Positions 27,393 to 37,005 of a stretch of 51,743 bases of DNA are shown here, one piece after another. Source of the DNA: Betaproteobacteria bacterium (GTDB lineage Bacteria > Pseudomonadota > Gammaproteobacteria > Burkholderiales > Rhodocyclaceae); NCBI GenBank assembly GCA_016194935.1, contig JACQAO010000048.1:1-51743 (forward strand), given 5' to 3'. Within the stretch, counting starts at the first letter, position 1. Every line of letters begins with the position of its first letter. The notes beneath the pieces were generated by a model. That model had not been told where the DNA came from. It saw only the letters and a list, made by a program, of their open reading frames with translations, and ran no database searches. A program made the translations under genes and the position numbers.

Positions 27393-27422
27393 AAAGCGGC
27401 CCCCATCGCTGGGGGCCGCTTT
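27393..27422 (-). terminator. Intrinsic terminator of the tRNA-Lys transcript
   Basis: A perfect 12-bp stem AAAGCGGCCCCC / GGGGGCCGCTTT with a 6-nt loop, followed on the minus strand by GCTTTTCC. It lies 11 bp after the CCA end of the last tRNA and ends the two-tRNA transcript. The symmetry would also allow function on the + strand. Confidence 0.85.
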
Positions 27423-27433
27423 GTCTTTGTGCC

Positions 27434-27509
27434 TGGTAGGCCGTCGGAGATTCGAACTCCGGACCAACGGATTAAGAGTCCGCTGCTCTACCAACTGAGC
27501 TAACGACCC
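27434..27509 (-). tRNA. tRNA-Lys (CUU anticodon)
   Basis: A 76-nt cloverleaf with encoded CCA. Acceptor GGGTCGT pairs with ACGGCCT (two wobble pairs), D arm GCTCAGTTGGTAGAGC, anticodon loop CTCTTAA giving CUU (Lys, reads AAG), T arm with GTTCGAATC. It is the second tRNA of a pair and is nearly identical to its upstream neighbour in the 5' half, indicating duplication. Ends in an intrinsic terminator. Confidence 0.95.
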
Positions 27510-27535
27510 GGTATTGCTGTGTTGCCAATCTATTC

Positions 27536-27611
27536 TGGTAGGCCGTGCGGGATTCGAACCTGCGACCAACGGATTAAAAGTCCGCTGCTCTACCAACTGA
27601 GCTAACGACCC
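27536..27611 (-). tRNA. tRNA-Lys (UUU anticodon)
   Basis: A 76-nt cloverleaf with encoded CCA. Same acceptor and D arm as the CUU tRNA; anticodon loop CTTTTAA gives UUU (Lys, reads AAA/AAG); T arm with GTTCGAATC. It lies directly after a consensus promoter and 26 bp before the second tRNA-Lys, so both come from one transcript. Confidence 0.95.
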
Positions 27612-27626
27612 AAAGGGAAGCGGCGG

Positions 27627-27655
27627 ATTATAGAAACTCGTGCCGCTGCTGTCAA
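27627..27655 (-). promoter_or_regulatory. Consensus sigma-70 promoter for tRNA-Lys pair
   Basis: On the minus strand TTGACA (27650-27655) and TATAAT (27627-27632) are exactly 17 bp apart: a full match to the sigma-70 consensus. The following GC-rich stretch CCGCCGC is a discriminator of the kind linked to stringent (ppGpp) control of stable RNA. Start expected near 27620, about nine bases before the first tRNA. Confidence 0.9.
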
Positions 27656-27712
27656 ACCTGAAAAGCGCGAAAACCGCAATGCACGGGGATTTTTTCGGGT
27701 GTTCGCGGGTAT

Positions 27713-28840
27713 TCAGGCCTCGCGCAGCATTTTCCAATATTGATATTTCATCATGCCGGCGGCGCCCGAGATGATGGCGGCTAAAGTGAGCATGGAACCC
27801 AAGGCCAGGGTAGATACGCCGGTCACTCCCTGTCCGATGGTGCAACCCATGGCGAGCACCCCGCCGATTCCCATCAGCACTGCGCCCACGACGTGATTGA
27901 CGAAATCGCCGACGGATGCGAACCATTCGATGCGGAAGCTGCGGTTGATGAGCGAATACAACAGGGAGCCGAGGATCACCCCGGTCAATGCGGTGACGCC
28001 GAAATTAATCAATGAAAAATTGGCCGGGCTCATCAGGTAATGCACCGTGTCGCCCATCGGACTGATGAAGGTGAATGACTGCACCTCGACGCGCGACGGC
28101 ACCGTATCGGCCAGTTCGGCCCATTCCTTCCAGGCTTGCCCCATGCTGCCGCCGGTAAGATACCAGCCGGCGGTCACCGCCAGGCCGATGACTGTGCCGC
28201 CAAGAATGTTGTCCTTGCTGGCGCGGAAATCCTCGGACTTGAAAATGAACACCAGCAGGACAGCGACAATCAACAATCCGAATAAGGTATGCAGGCTGGC
28301 GGTGTTTTCCATTCCCAGCATGCCGCCCACGATGGCGTCGAGCGCCTGGCTCTTCATGCCGAACTTGCCCAGGCTGACGGACAGCGGCGCCATCCAGCTA
28401 TCGAAAGCCGCCGCATAGAAATTTGTCCATAACATCGCATAGGCGCACAGCGAGGCGATGACCAGCACCGCCAGCGACTTGAGGTTGCCGCCGCCGATAC
28501 GCACCAGCGATTTATTCCCGCATCCCGATGCGAGCGTCATGCCGACGCCGAACATCAAACCGCCGAGGAGATAGCGCAGCCAGGCAAAGTTGCTGGTGCG
28601 GTAAGGCGGAAAAGTCGCGCCGGACAGATTCGCCAGGCCGCTCGCCTCCAGCAGCACGGTACCGGCCATGGCGACTGCAATGGCCAGCAGCCAGGCGCGC
28701 AGGCGGCCGGTGTCGCCCATATTGACCCAGTCCGAGACGGCGCCCATGGTGCAGAAATTGGTCTTGTTGGCGATGGCGCCGATAATCGCGGCGAGCGCCA
28801 ATACCGTCAGCAGAACCTGCTGGTGTATCGTGAATTCCAT
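27713..28840 (-). CDS. YeeE/YedE-family sulfur-compound transporter
   Basis: Polytopic inner membrane protein of 375 aa related to TsuA, which imports thiosulfate through a channel lined by conserved Cys residues. Three such Cys motifs are seen: NFCTMG (Cys30), ASGCGNK and MGCTIGQG, in two repeated halves of the protein. GGAGG lies seven bases before the ATG. No TusA-like or sulfur-oxidation gene is adjacent. Substrate (thiosulfate or another reduced sulfur species) is inferred from the family. Confidence 0.88.
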   Translation of the reverse strand: MEFTIHQQVLLTVLALAAIIGAIANKTNFCTMGAVSDWVNMGDTGRLRAWLLAIAVAMAGTVLLEASGLANLSGATFPPYRTSNFAWLRYLLGGLMFGVGMTLASGCGNKSLVRIGGGNLKSLAVLVIASLCAYAMLWTNFYAAAFDSWMAPLSVSLGKFGMKSQALDAIVGGMLGMENTASLHTLFGLLIVAVLLVFIFKSEDFRASKDNILGGTVIGLAVTAGWYLTGGSMGQAWKEWAELADTVPSRVEVQSFTFISPMGDTVHYLMSPANFSLINFGVTALTGVILGSLLYSLINRSFRIEWFASVGDFVNHVVGAVLMGIGGVLAMGCTIGQGVTGVSTLALGSMLTLAAIISGAAGMMKYQYWKMLREA

Positions 28841-28940
28841 GATCTAGCCTCCGTGCTTCGTTATTTTATTCTGAGCCGCTGAATTCTAATGAAAGCGGCT
28901 GCACCGTGAATCAGTCTTATTTGAGCGTGAATAATACTAT

Positions 28941-29648
28941 TCAATCGCCTCCGGCTTGCCGATAGGGTGTCGGGTCGGCACAACCTGCTTCAGTGAATCC
29001 GGCGCGCCGCAACCGGCAGGAGTCGCACACGCCGCAGGCGCGACCGTTTGCGTCCGCCATATAGCAGGAGATAGTCAAGGCGTAATCGACGCCGAGCGCC
29101 AGGCCTTGCCGGATGATCTCTGCCTTGCTCAGTTCGATCAACGGCGCATGCAGTTGCAGCTTGCGGCCTTCCACCGCCGCTTTGGTGGCGAGGTTCGCCA
29201 TGTTCTCGAAGGCGCGGATGTATTCAGGCCGGCAGTCGGGATAGCCGGAGTAGTCCACCGCATTCACGCCGATGAAAATATCCTGCGCGCCGAGCACTTC
29301 AGCCCAGGCCAAAGCCAGCGAGAGCATGATGGTGTTGCGCGCCGGCACGTAGGTGACGGGAATGCCCGGTTGTATTCCGTCAATCGGCACGGCGATGCCG
29401 CTGTCGGTCAACGCCGATCCGCCGAACTGGCCCAGATCCAGCCTGAGCGTGCGTTGCGCAACAGCACCCAGACTGGCGGCAACGCGCTCGGCGGCGTCCA
29501 GTTCCACCCGATGACGCTGGCCGTAGTCGAGTGACAGGCAATGGCAGGCGAAACCGCGTTGCCTGGCAATCGCCAGGGTGGTGGCTGAATCCAGTCCGCC
29601 GGACAACAGCACAATGGCCCCGGATGGGTTAGCAGGGTTGGCGCTCAT
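28941..29648 (-). CDS. queC: 7-cyano-7-deazaguanine synthase
   Basis: Makes preQ0 from 7-carboxy-7-deazaguanine with ATP and ammonia, in queuosine tRNA modification. ATP-pyrophosphatase loop SGGLDS (residues 16-21), the [13 protein letters not shown] helix and the C-terminal zinc cluster (Cys of [18 protein letters not shown]) are all intact. 235 aa. It follows queE by 3 bp in the order typical after tol-pal-cpoB. A hairpin AGCCGCT/AGCGGCT lies in the 100-bp gap before the next gene. Confidence 0.96.
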   Translation of the reverse strand: MSANPANPSGAIVLLSGGLDSATTLAIARQRGFACHCLSLDYGQRHRVELDAAERVAASLGAVAQRTLRLDLGQFGGSALTDSGIAVPIDGIQPGIPVTYVPARNTIMLSLALAWAEVLGAQDIFIGVNAVDYSGYPDCRPEYIRAFENMANLATKAAVEGRKLQLHAPLIELSKAEIIRQGLALGVDYALTISCYMADANGRACGVCDSCRLRRAGFTEAGCADPTPYRQAGGD

Positions 29649-29651
29649 GAT

Positions 29652-30311
29652 CTACCTCCCCCGCTCCGATCCCCACAGCACTTTGTGAAGCTGTAATTGA
29701 AAACGCACCGCCAGGCGATCCCGCAGTATCCAGCCGGCCAGTTGCGCGGGGTCAAGCCGGCCCTGCACCGGCGCAAACAGCACCGTGCAGATGTCGCCCA
29801 GGCGGCGCTGTTCCAGCACTTCTCTGGCCCAGGCGTAATCCGTTTCAGAGGCCAGCACCAGCTTGATTTCGTCGCCAGCGTCCAGGCGCTCCAGGTTATT
29901 CCACAGCATTTTGCCGGCCTCGCCTGAGCCCGGCGCCTTGATGTCCATGATGATCGATACGCGCTGATCGATCCCCGTCAGGTCAATGGCGCCGCTGGTT
30001 TCCAGGGACACGTCGTAACCCGCATCGCATAACGCAGCAAGCAATTCCAGGCAGGCCTTTTGCGCCAGCGGTTCGCCGCCGGTGACGCAGACTGTACGGC
30101 AGCCATAGCCGGCTGCCCGCGCCAGCACTTCGTCCAGCGACAATAATTCGCCGCCGGAAAAAGCATATTCGGTATCGCACCAGTTGCAGCGCAACGGGCA
30201 GCCGGTGAGGCGGATGAAAACACTGGGCAAGCCGACACGCGTCGACTCGCCCTGTATCGAATGGAATATTTCGCTGACCCGCAGCCGGGTGGCAAGCTTC
30301 GCTGGCGCCAC
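29652..30311 (-). CDS. queE: 7-carboxy-7-deazaguanine synthase
   Basis: Radical SAM enzyme that converts 6-carboxytetrahydropterin to 7-carboxy-7-deazaguanine. The cluster motif is CPLRCNWC (Cys38, Cys42, Cys45), the Cx3Cx2C form; EIFHSIQGES before it and VTGGEPL after it are characteristic. 219 aa. Start is GTG, overlapping the cpoB stop by one base (TAGTG). Product feeds queC immediately downstream. Confidence 0.95.
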   Translation of the reverse strand: MAPAKLATRLRVSEIFHSIQGESTRVGLPSVFIRLTGCPLRCNWCDTEYAFSGGELLSLDEVLARAAGYGCRTVCVTGGEPLAQKACLELLAALCDAGYDVSLETSGAIDLTGIDQRVSIIMDIKAPGSGEAGKMLWNNLERLDAGDEIKLVLASETDYAWAREVLEQRRLGDICTVLFAPVQGRLDPAQLAGWILRDRLAVRFQLQLHKVLWGSERGR

Positions 30312-31108
30312 TATTTCTTTTTGAGGTGCTGCCTGGCGGTCTGCGCGGCGCTGCTGTCGGGATATTTTTCGATCAGTTGCGTCAGGGTTTTCCTTGATTC
30401 TTTCAGGTTGCCCGCCTCCCGCTGACTATTCGCCTGGCCGAGCATGGCGTCGGGCGCTTTCGGATCGGCGGGCCAGAAGGCCGGCACTTTGGCGAACAGC
30501 TCTGCGGCCTTGGGATATTCACGCAACTGGAAATGCGCGGAAGCCGCCCAATAATGCGCGCTGGGCAACAAGCCGCTGCTGGGATAGGTCTTGATGAAGT
30601 TCAGGAGCGCGGCCAGCGCATCCTTGTATTTGGCGCTCTTGAACAACGTCAGGGAGTTTTCGTAATCGCGCGTTTCAGCGGCGGGATCAGTGGGCGCCGG
30701 GTTCGCGGCTGCGGCGGCTGCCGCCGCAGGAGCAGCCGCAGTTGCGGGCGTGGCGGTTTCCAGCTTGCGCAGGCGGTTATCGAGGTCGACGTAAAAATCC
30801 TTTTGGCGTTTTTGCGTCGCCTCGAGCTCGTAGTTCAGCACCTCGATCTGGCCGCGCAGCTTGGCCATGTCGGACTTAAGCTGCTCGATCTGGTTGGACA
30901 GGTCGATCTGGCTGCGCGACGCGCTTGCCGCCGCGTCTTCGATGCGCTTGCCCTGCTCGGTCAATTCACCGCGCAGTTTCTCGATGCGCAGACGCGCTTC
31001 GTCATCGTCGAACATGCCCGCCCGCACTGGCAAAGCTGCCAATGCGGTCAGTGCAACGAATACGGAGGCGGCCAGCAGCCGCTGCAATCCTCGGCGCTGC
31101 ACGCTCAA
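30311..31108 (-). CDS. cpoB: Cell division coordinator CpoB (YbgF)
   Basis: Periplasmic Tol-Pal associated protein that couples peptidoglycan synthesis and outer membrane constriction. Signal peptide to about residue 30, coiled-coil trimerisation helix (about 40-115), Ala-rich linker with a run of Ala residues (about 119-140) and C-terminal TPR repeats (about 145-262). 265 aa. Start is TTG, overlapping the pal stop (TTGA, 31105-31108), so translation depends on pal. Confidence 0.94.
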   Translation of the reverse strand: MSVQRRGLQRLLAASVFVALTALAALPVRAGMFDDDEARLRIEKLRGELTEQGKRIEDAAASASRSQIDLSNQIEQLKSDMAKLRGQIEVLNYELEATQKRQKDFYVDLDNRLRKLETATPATAAAPAAAAAAAANPAPTDPAAETRDYENSLTLFKSAKYKDALAALLNFIKTYPSSGLLPSAHYWAASAHFQLREYPKAAELFAKVPAFWPADPKAPDAMLGQANSQREAGNLKESRKTLTQLIEKYPDSSAAQTARQHLKKK

Positions 31109-31638
31109 AATTCGCCTGTGTAGAGCATGTCGTCGCGGCGATTTTCCGCCCAGCAGGTTTCGTTATGCTCGGTGCAGCGCGGCTTCTCCTTGCCGAGGCT
31201 GACTGCCTCGATTTGCGCCTCTTTGCCCCCGAGCAGGATCAGGGTTTTCTTCAGCGCTTCGGCGCGCTTCTGGCCCAGCGCCAGGTTGTATTCGCGGCTG
31301 CCGCGCTCGTCGGCGTTGCCCTGGATCAGCATCTTGACCTGGGGATTGGCCACCAGCAGCTTGGCGTGCGCTTCCACCAGCGGCTTGAACTCGTCCTTGA
31401 TGACGTACTGGTCAAGGTCGAAAAACACGCTGCGCTTGGAGAGGATGCTTTTCGGATCCTTGAGCATGGCCAGGCTGTATTCACCGGCGGAGGGCGGCGC
31501 TACCGGCGTGGCTTCCGCCTTGACCGCAGCGGGCGTGCGGTCCTCGACTTTGGCGCCGGTCTGCTCGGGCGCGGGCGGCTGGGTACTGCAGGCGGCAAGA
31601 ATCAAACTGGCAGAAACGGCGAGAAACAACTTACGCAT
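31105..31638 (-). CDS. pal: Peptidoglycan-associated lipoprotein Pal
   Basis: Outer membrane lipoprotein that anchors the membrane to peptidoglycan and binds TolB. Start at 31638 is chosen for the GGAG seven bases upstream and for the signal MRKLFLAVSASLILAAC with lipobox Cys17. The OmpA-like domain (about 70-177) contains SVFFDLDQY and the diaminopimelate-binding NADERGSREYNLALGQ. 177 aa. The C-terminal tail has two Cys (RCTEHNETCW) that may form a disulfide, as in many betaproteobacterial Pal proteins. Confidence 0.95.
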   Translation of the reverse strand: MRKLFLAVSASLILAACSTQPPAPEQTGAKVEDRTPAAVKAEATPVAPPSAGEYSLAMLKDPKSILSKRSVFFDLDQYVIKDEFKPLVEAHAKLLVANPQVKMLIQGNADERGSREYNLALGQKRAEALKKTLILLGGKEAQIEAVSLGKEKPRCTEHNETCWAENRRDDMLYTGEF

Positions 31639-31664
31639 GGTCAACTCCATTGGTTATTAGAAGC

Positions 31665-32957
31665 TCATTTGACAAACGGACCCCAGGCAGGTTCGCGTAC
31701 ATCCGCCGCCTGCACCGAGAGTTTCTGCTTGACGCGGCCATCGCTGGATACAGCAGCCAGAACGCCGCGCCCGGCAATTTCAGTGGCATAAATAATCATC
31801 CGCCCGTTGGGCGCAAAACTGGGTGACTCATCTCTCGATGAATCGGTCAGTATCTGTGTCTGCCTGGTCGCCAGGTCCATCAGCGCCAGTTGAAAACGGC
31901 CATTGGTGCGCGCCACATAAGCCATGCTTTTGGAATCCGGGGAAATTCGCGGCGTGACGTTGTAGTTGCCTTCGAAGGTGATGCGCTGGGCATCGCCGCC
32001 GGTGGCGGGAATACGGTAAATCTGCGGGCTGCCGCCGCGGTCGGAAGTAAAGTAGATGAACTGGCCGTCCGGCGAAAATTGCGGCTCGGTGTCGATACCA
32101 GCGGAACTGGCCAGCCGCGCCAGGCCGCTGCCGTCGGCATTCACCAGGAACAGTTGCGAGCCGCCGTCCTTGGAGAGCACCACAGCCAGTTTCTTGCCGT
32201 CGGGCGACCAGGCCGGCGCGGAATTGGAACCCTTGAAGTTGGCGGCGACATGGCGCTGGCCGGTGACCAGCGAGTGCACATAGACGATGGGTTTTTTCGC
32301 CTCGAACGAGACATAGGCCAGGTTAGCGCCGTCGGGTGACCAGGTCGGCGAGATGATCGGCTCGCGCGAGGTCAACGCCGTTTGCGCATTCATGCCGTCG
32401 GCATCGGCAACCTGCAACTCGTAACGGCCAGTGCTCTTCACCACATAGGCAATCCGCGTGGAAAAAATGCCCGGCTCGTGCAGCAATTTCTCGTAGATGA
32501 AATCCGCCACCCGGTGCGCCGCCACGCGCAACTGGCCGGCATTCGAGACATAGGTCTGGCCGCCCAGCGCCACTTGTTTCTGCACGTCGTGCAGCAGGAA
32601 GCGCGTCTCATAACGACTGGCGCCGCCGCCGGCCTGCGGCATGACGCTGCCGACCACCAGGGCGTCGGCGCCGCGACTCTTCCAATCCGCATAATTAATG
32701 CTGGCCGTCTCCGCCAGCGGCGTGGCGCCAGGGTCGGTCAGCAGGAACAACCCGCTGCGTTCCAGGTCGGCGCGCACCACCGAGGTCAGCGCCTGGGAGA
32801 CGATGCGCTCGCCGGCAAAATCAGCAACTGCAATCGGCAGGCGATTGGCGCCGGCGCCGGTGATTTCAATGGAAAGCTGGGCGTAGGCGGTGTTGGCGGC
32901 AGCGGCAAAACACAATAACGGTACCGCGAGGCGATGCAAAAGAGTGGGTTTCATCAT
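31665..32957 (-). CDS. tolB: Tol-Pal system protein TolB
   Basis: Periplasmic beta-propeller protein that connects Pal with TolA. Signal peptide cleaved near ANTAYA; N-terminal alpha/beta domain (ITGAGANRLPIAVADF); then WD40-like PD40 repeats with the recurring WSPDG, FSPDG and ISPDS signatures. 430 aa, normal. No Shine-Dalgarno sequence precedes the ATG; instead TATAAT lies at 32964-32969 with no good -35 box, raising the possibility of an internal leaderless start. Confidence 0.95.
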   Translation of the reverse strand: MMKPTLLHRLAVPLLCFAAAANTAYAQLSIEITGAGANRLPIAVADFAGERIVSQALTSVVRADLERSGLFLLTDPGATPLAETASINYADWKSRGADALVVGSVMPQAGGGASRYETRFLLHDVQKQVALGGQTYVSNAGQLRVAAHRVADFIYEKLLHEPGIFSTRIAYVVKSTGRYELQVADADGMNAQTALTSREPIISPTWSPDGANLAYVSFEAKKPIVYVHSLVTGQRHVAANFKGSNSAPAWSPDGKKLAVVLSKDGGSQLFLVNADGSGLARLASSAGIDTEPQFSPDGQFIYFTSDRGGSPQIYRIPATGGDAQRITFEGNYNVTPRISPDSKSMAYVARTNGRFQLALMDLATRQTQILTDSSRDESPSFAPNGRMIIYATEIAGRGVLAAVSSDGRVKQKLSVQAADVREPAWGPFVK

Positions 32958-32972
32958 GGCGCGATTATACCG

Positions 32973-33812
32973 TTACTCTTCCAGCGGCCGGAACTTGAGT
33001 TCCAGTTCACGCGAGAACAGATCGCTCTGTCCCGGCTTGGGCAGCGGCGAGGACTTGAGAATGGCGCGTTCGACCGCCGCATCGTAACCGGCATTACCGC
33101 TGGATTTTTTCAATTTCACGCTGAGAATTTCGCCGCTGGGCAATTGCACGACATCGAATACCGCTTCCGGATTGCCTTTGAGATCGGGCGGCAGCACGAT
33201 ATTTCCCTTGATCTTGCCGCGAATTTTTCCGATGTAATCGGCAATGGCGTTGTTGTGCGCCGCAGCCGCCTGGGACGCCTTGAGCTGCGACAACTCCTGA
33301 GTTGCGGCGGCATTGGCGGCTTCCGCCGACTTGCGGGCGGCGGTTTGCTGGAGGTCCTGTTCCAGTTGTTTCTTGAACGGGTCGGACACAGGCTTGGGCT
33401 CTTTTGGCGGCGGCTTGGGCGGCTCCTTCGGCACGGGTTTCTCATGCGGCGCAGGCTTTATTATCTTCTCTTTGATCACGATGTCGGGCTTGGGCGGCGG
33501 AGCGGGTTCGGCTTCGACCTTGACTTCCGGCTTAGGTTCCAACTTGGGTTCCACCTTAGTTTCCAACTTAGGTTCCGGCGCAGGAGCAGGCTCAGGCGGC
33601 GGCGGTTCCGTCAGTGGGGATGGCGGCGTTACGCTGGGCGCTTCGGCGCGCACCAGATCCACCTCAACCGGCGCCGCCGCCTGGTCCTGCCAGCGAATAC
33701 CGTAGAACAGCACGCCCAGCAACAGCAGGTGCACGGCCACCGCCAGCACCATCGAAATACGCTTGCCCGGCGAAGGCCGGCTGGCGTGCGGCAGTGCGTC
33801 TGCGCCACTCAC
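32973..33812 (-). CDS. tolA: Tol-Pal system protein TolA
   Basis: Inner membrane anchored protein spanning the periplasm, energised by TolQR. One helix at about 20-41, then a long Pro/Lys/Glu-rich domain II (repeats such as PKLETKVEPKLEPKPEV, about 60-150), a helical stretch, and a C-terminal domain (GNIVLPPDLKGNPEAVFDV) that binds TolB. 279 aa. ATGA overlap with tolR. The TonB-like domain with AVERAILKSSPLP is typical of proteobacterial TolA. Confidence 0.93.
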   Translation of the reverse strand: MSGADALPHASRPSPGKRISMVLAVAVHLLLLGVLFYGIRWQDQAAAPVEVDLVRAEAPSVTPPSPLTEPPPPEPAPAPEPKLETKVEPKLEPKPEVKVEAEPAPPPKPDIVIKEKIIKPAPHEKPVPKEPPKPPPKEPKPVSDPFKKQLEQDLQQTAARKSAEAANAAATQELSQLKASQAAAAHNNAIADYIGKIRGKIKGNIVLPPDLKGNPEAVFDVVQLPSGEILSVKLKKSSGNAGYDAAVERAILKSSPLPKPGQSDLFSRELELKFRPLEE

Positions 33813-34234
33813 TTGCCGGCCTCGATCGGCCTGCCTGGTTGCACCAGCAAGCCGATCTTGTCTACCTGGTTACGTTGCAGCTCGTCCATGATATTCATGA
33901 CAAGTTCATATTTAACGCTCTTGTCGGCGGCGATCAATACCGCCTGTTGCGGATTTTGCGCACGCGCCAGCTTCAGCCGGGCAGTCAGATCGGCGTGGCT
34001 GAGCGTCTCTTCGACGCCACCCTTGGCGCGATCACGCAAGGCCAGCGAGCCATCCGCATGCACCGTCACTTCCAGCGGCGCCACCGGCGGTTGCGAGGAC
34101 TTGCCGACACTGGGCAAGTTGACGCTGCCGGTCTGGATCAACGGCGCGGTCACCATGAAAATCACCAGTAAAACCAGCATCACGTCGATATACGGCACGA
34201 CGTTAATCTGATTCATGAGTCTGCGTTGTCTCAT
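33809..34234 (-). CDS. tolR: Tol-Pal system protein TolR
   Basis: ExbD/TolR family protein that with TolQ forms the proton channel energising TolA. Start MRQRRLMNQINVVPYID at 34234; the frame is open further upstream but that part shadows tolQ. The single helix contains the essential Asp in NVVPYIDVMLVLLVIFMV. The periplasmic domain ends in a family-typical DELQRNQVDKIGLLV. 141 aa. ATGA overlaps on both sides, with tolQ and tolA. Confidence 0.95.
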   Translation of the reverse strand: MRQRRLMNQINVVPYIDVMLVLLVIFMVTAPLIQTGSVNLPSVGKSSQPPVAPLEVTVHADGSLALRDRAKGGVEETLSHADLTARLKLARAQNPQQAVLIAADKSVKYELVMNIMDELQRNQVDKIGLLVQPGRPIEAGK

Positions 34235-34908
34235 CGCAGTTGCCGCTGCAAGATATTTGAAAATTCTTCCATGAAACTCTCGAAGCGCACCGAGATGCGG
34301 TCGACGTCGTGGGCGAAGCGGTTGTAGGCGACCACCGCCGGGATCGCTGCGAACAGGCCGATGGCGGTCGCCACCAGCGCTTCGGCGATGCCGGGGGCGA
34401 CGGCGGCCAGCGTCGCCGAGCTCATGCTGGCCAGGCCGCGGAAGGAATGCATGATGCCCCACACTGTGCCGAGCAGTCCGACATAGGGCGACACTGAACC
34501 CACCGAAGCGAGAAACGCCAGATGCGCGTCGAGCTCGTCGATCTCGCGCTGGTAGGTGGCGCGCATGGCGCGACGGGCGCTGTCCACCACGGTGGCCTGG
34601 TCGAGCGTCTTTTGCGCCCGCAGCTTGGTGAATTCGCGGTAGCCCGATGCGAAGATGCGCTCCAGCGCGCCGCTGCTGTGACGGTCATTGGCGGCGCTCT
34701 GGTAGAGGCTGTGCAAATCGCCGCCGCTCCAGAAATCCCGCTCGAACTTGTCGGTGCGGGCGCGCGCATCGCGCAGGGCGAACCACTTGCGGAAAATCCA
34801 GTACCACGACATGAAAGAGACAAACGCCAGCAAGGCCATAATGAGCTTGACCACCAGGCTCGCATTGGCAACCAGTTCGAAGATGGATAAATCCTGGGTA
34901 AGGTTCAT
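34231..34908 (-). CDS. tolQ: Tol-Pal system protein TolQ
   Basis: MotA/TolQ/ExbB family proton channel subunit with three helices. The first is near residues 16-38, and the second and third include SVGSVSPYVGLLGTVWGIMHSF (quoted as SPYVGLLGTVWG) and IAEALVATAIGLFAAIPAVV. The conserved Thr and small-residue packing are present. 225 aa. It overlaps ybgC upstream and tolR downstream by 4 bp each. Confidence 0.96.
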   Translation of the reverse strand: MNLTQDLSIFELVANASLVVKLIMALLAFVSFMSWYWIFRKWFALRDARARTDKFERDFWSGGDLHSLYQSAANDRHSSGALERIFASGYREFTKLRAQKTLDQATVVDSARRAMRATYQREIDELDAHLAFLASVGSVSPYVGLLGTVWGIMHSFRGLASMSSATLAAVAPGIAEALVATAIGLFAAIPAVVAYNRFAHDVDRISVRFESFMEEFSNILQRQLR

Positions 34909-35312
34909 ATCAGTGCCTTGAATTTTTCATGGGTGTCTTTCGGTAAGGCCCGTGCTTTGCCACGCTGCGGGTCGATGCAGGCGACGCGCACCGTCGCTTC
35001 GAGCAGGATTTCGCCGTTTCGTTCCACGCGCTGGACGAATACTACCTGAGCGCGACCGAGCGGCCCGATGCTGGAAACGACCGTCAGCAGATCGTCAAGC
35101 CGCGCCGGCTTCAAATATTCTGCGGAGATCGCGCGGACGACGAAGGCTGCGCCGGCTTCCGCCAACTGCTGCTGTTCATAACCCAACGCCCGCAACCACT
35201 CGGTGCGGGCGCGTTCGAGGAACTTGAGGTAGCTGGCGTAGTAGACCACGCCTGCGGCATCGGTGTCCTCGTAATAGACACGCACCGGCAAGCTGAACGA
35301 AGGCTGCGACAT
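34905..35312 (-). CDS. ybgC: Tol-Pal associated acyl-CoA thioesterase
   Basis: Hotdog-fold thioesterase of the YbgC/4-hydroxybenzoyl-CoA family. The catalytic motif YYEDTDAAGVVYYASYLKF (Asp in the DTDAxGVV loop) is intact at about residues 13-31. 135 aa. First gene of the ybgC-tolQRAB-pal-cpoB operon; 21 bp after ruvB's stop in the direction of transcription. Role is thought to be phospholipid-related thioester hydrolysis. Confidence 0.94.
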   Translation of the reverse strand: MSQPSFSLPVRVYYEDTDAAGVVYYASYLKFLERARTEWLRALGYEQQQLAEAGAAFVVRAISAEYLKPARLDDLLTVVSSIGPLGRAQVVFVQRVERNGEILLEATVRVACIDPQRGKARALPKDTHEKFKALI

Positions 35313-35333
35313 CCGTCTATTTTAGCGCGAGGA

Positions 35334-36386
<1,053 letters not shown>

Positions 36387-36401
36387 TTTAGTAAGTCCAC
36401 T

Positions 36402-36989
36402 TTACGCCTTGGAGAGCAACTTGAGCGCCTGACGGATGCCATCCGGCACGGCGATACCCTCGGGCAAGGACTTCAACGCCGGCAGCGCCTCGCGTTCGCT
36501 GTAGCCCAACGCCAGCAGGGCGTTGAGGATGTCGTGGACGGCGACATGGACGATGCCTCCAGCATGGGTGGCGCCGGCAATAACGGTCTTCGGCAGCCGG
36601 TCGCGCAACTCCAGCAGCAGCCGCTCGGCGGTTTTCTTGCCGATGCCGGGAACTTTTACCAGCCGCCCCGCTTCCTGCATCGCCACCGCCTGCACCAGTT
36701 CAGCCACCGACATGCCTGACAACACCGCCAAAGCGATGCGCGGGCCGACGCCGCTGATCTTGATGAGCTGACGAAAAGCGGCACGCTCCGGCTCGGTGAG
36801 AAAGCCGAAGAGAAAATGGCCGTCCTCACGCACTACCAGATGCGTATGCAGCACCACCTTGGCGCCCAGTTCGGGCAGGTTGTAGAAGCTGCTCATCGGC
36901 ACCTCCAACTCATAGCCCACGCCCAATGCATCTAACAGGATTTGCGGCGGGTTTTTCTCCAGCAGGATGCCTTGCAGTCTTCCGATCAT
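36402..36989 (-). CDS. ruvA: Holliday junction protein RuvA
   Basis: Tetrameric junction-binding protein. Start [12 protein letters not shown] at 36989 is the universal RuvA N-terminus; the frame extends upstream only as a shadow of ruvC. OB fold (1-65), two helix-hairpin-helix motifs ([17 protein letters not shown] and [19 protein letters not shown]), acidic linker and C-terminal RuvB-binding domain. 195 aa. 16 bp after ruvC. Confidence 0.97.
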   Translation of the reverse strand: MIGRLQGILLEKNPPQILLDALGVGYELEVPMSSFYNLPELGAKVVLHTHLVVREDGHFLFGFLTEPERAAFRQLIKISGVGPRIALAVLSGMSVAELVQAVAMQEAGRLVKVPGIGKKTAERLLLELRDRLPKTVIAGATHAGGIVHVAVHDILNALLALGYSEREALPALKSLPEGIAVPDGIRQALKLLSKA

Positions 36990-37005
36990 GTGCTTGCCCC
37001 TTCGT

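Noticed and set aside
28928-28943. Palindrome TGAATA-ATAC-TATTCA at the queC stop
   Set aside because: Short, overlaps the coding end, no T-run and no match to a known regulator site that I can support.
33430-33620. Repetitive DNA in tolA
   Set aside because: Explained by the Pro/Lys/Glu-rich domain II of TolA; not a mobile or CRISPR repeat.
32934-34211. 425-codon open frame on the + strand
   Set aside because: Antisense to tolA and tolR; Arg/Leu/Phe-rich low-complexity shadow of the TolA repeats.
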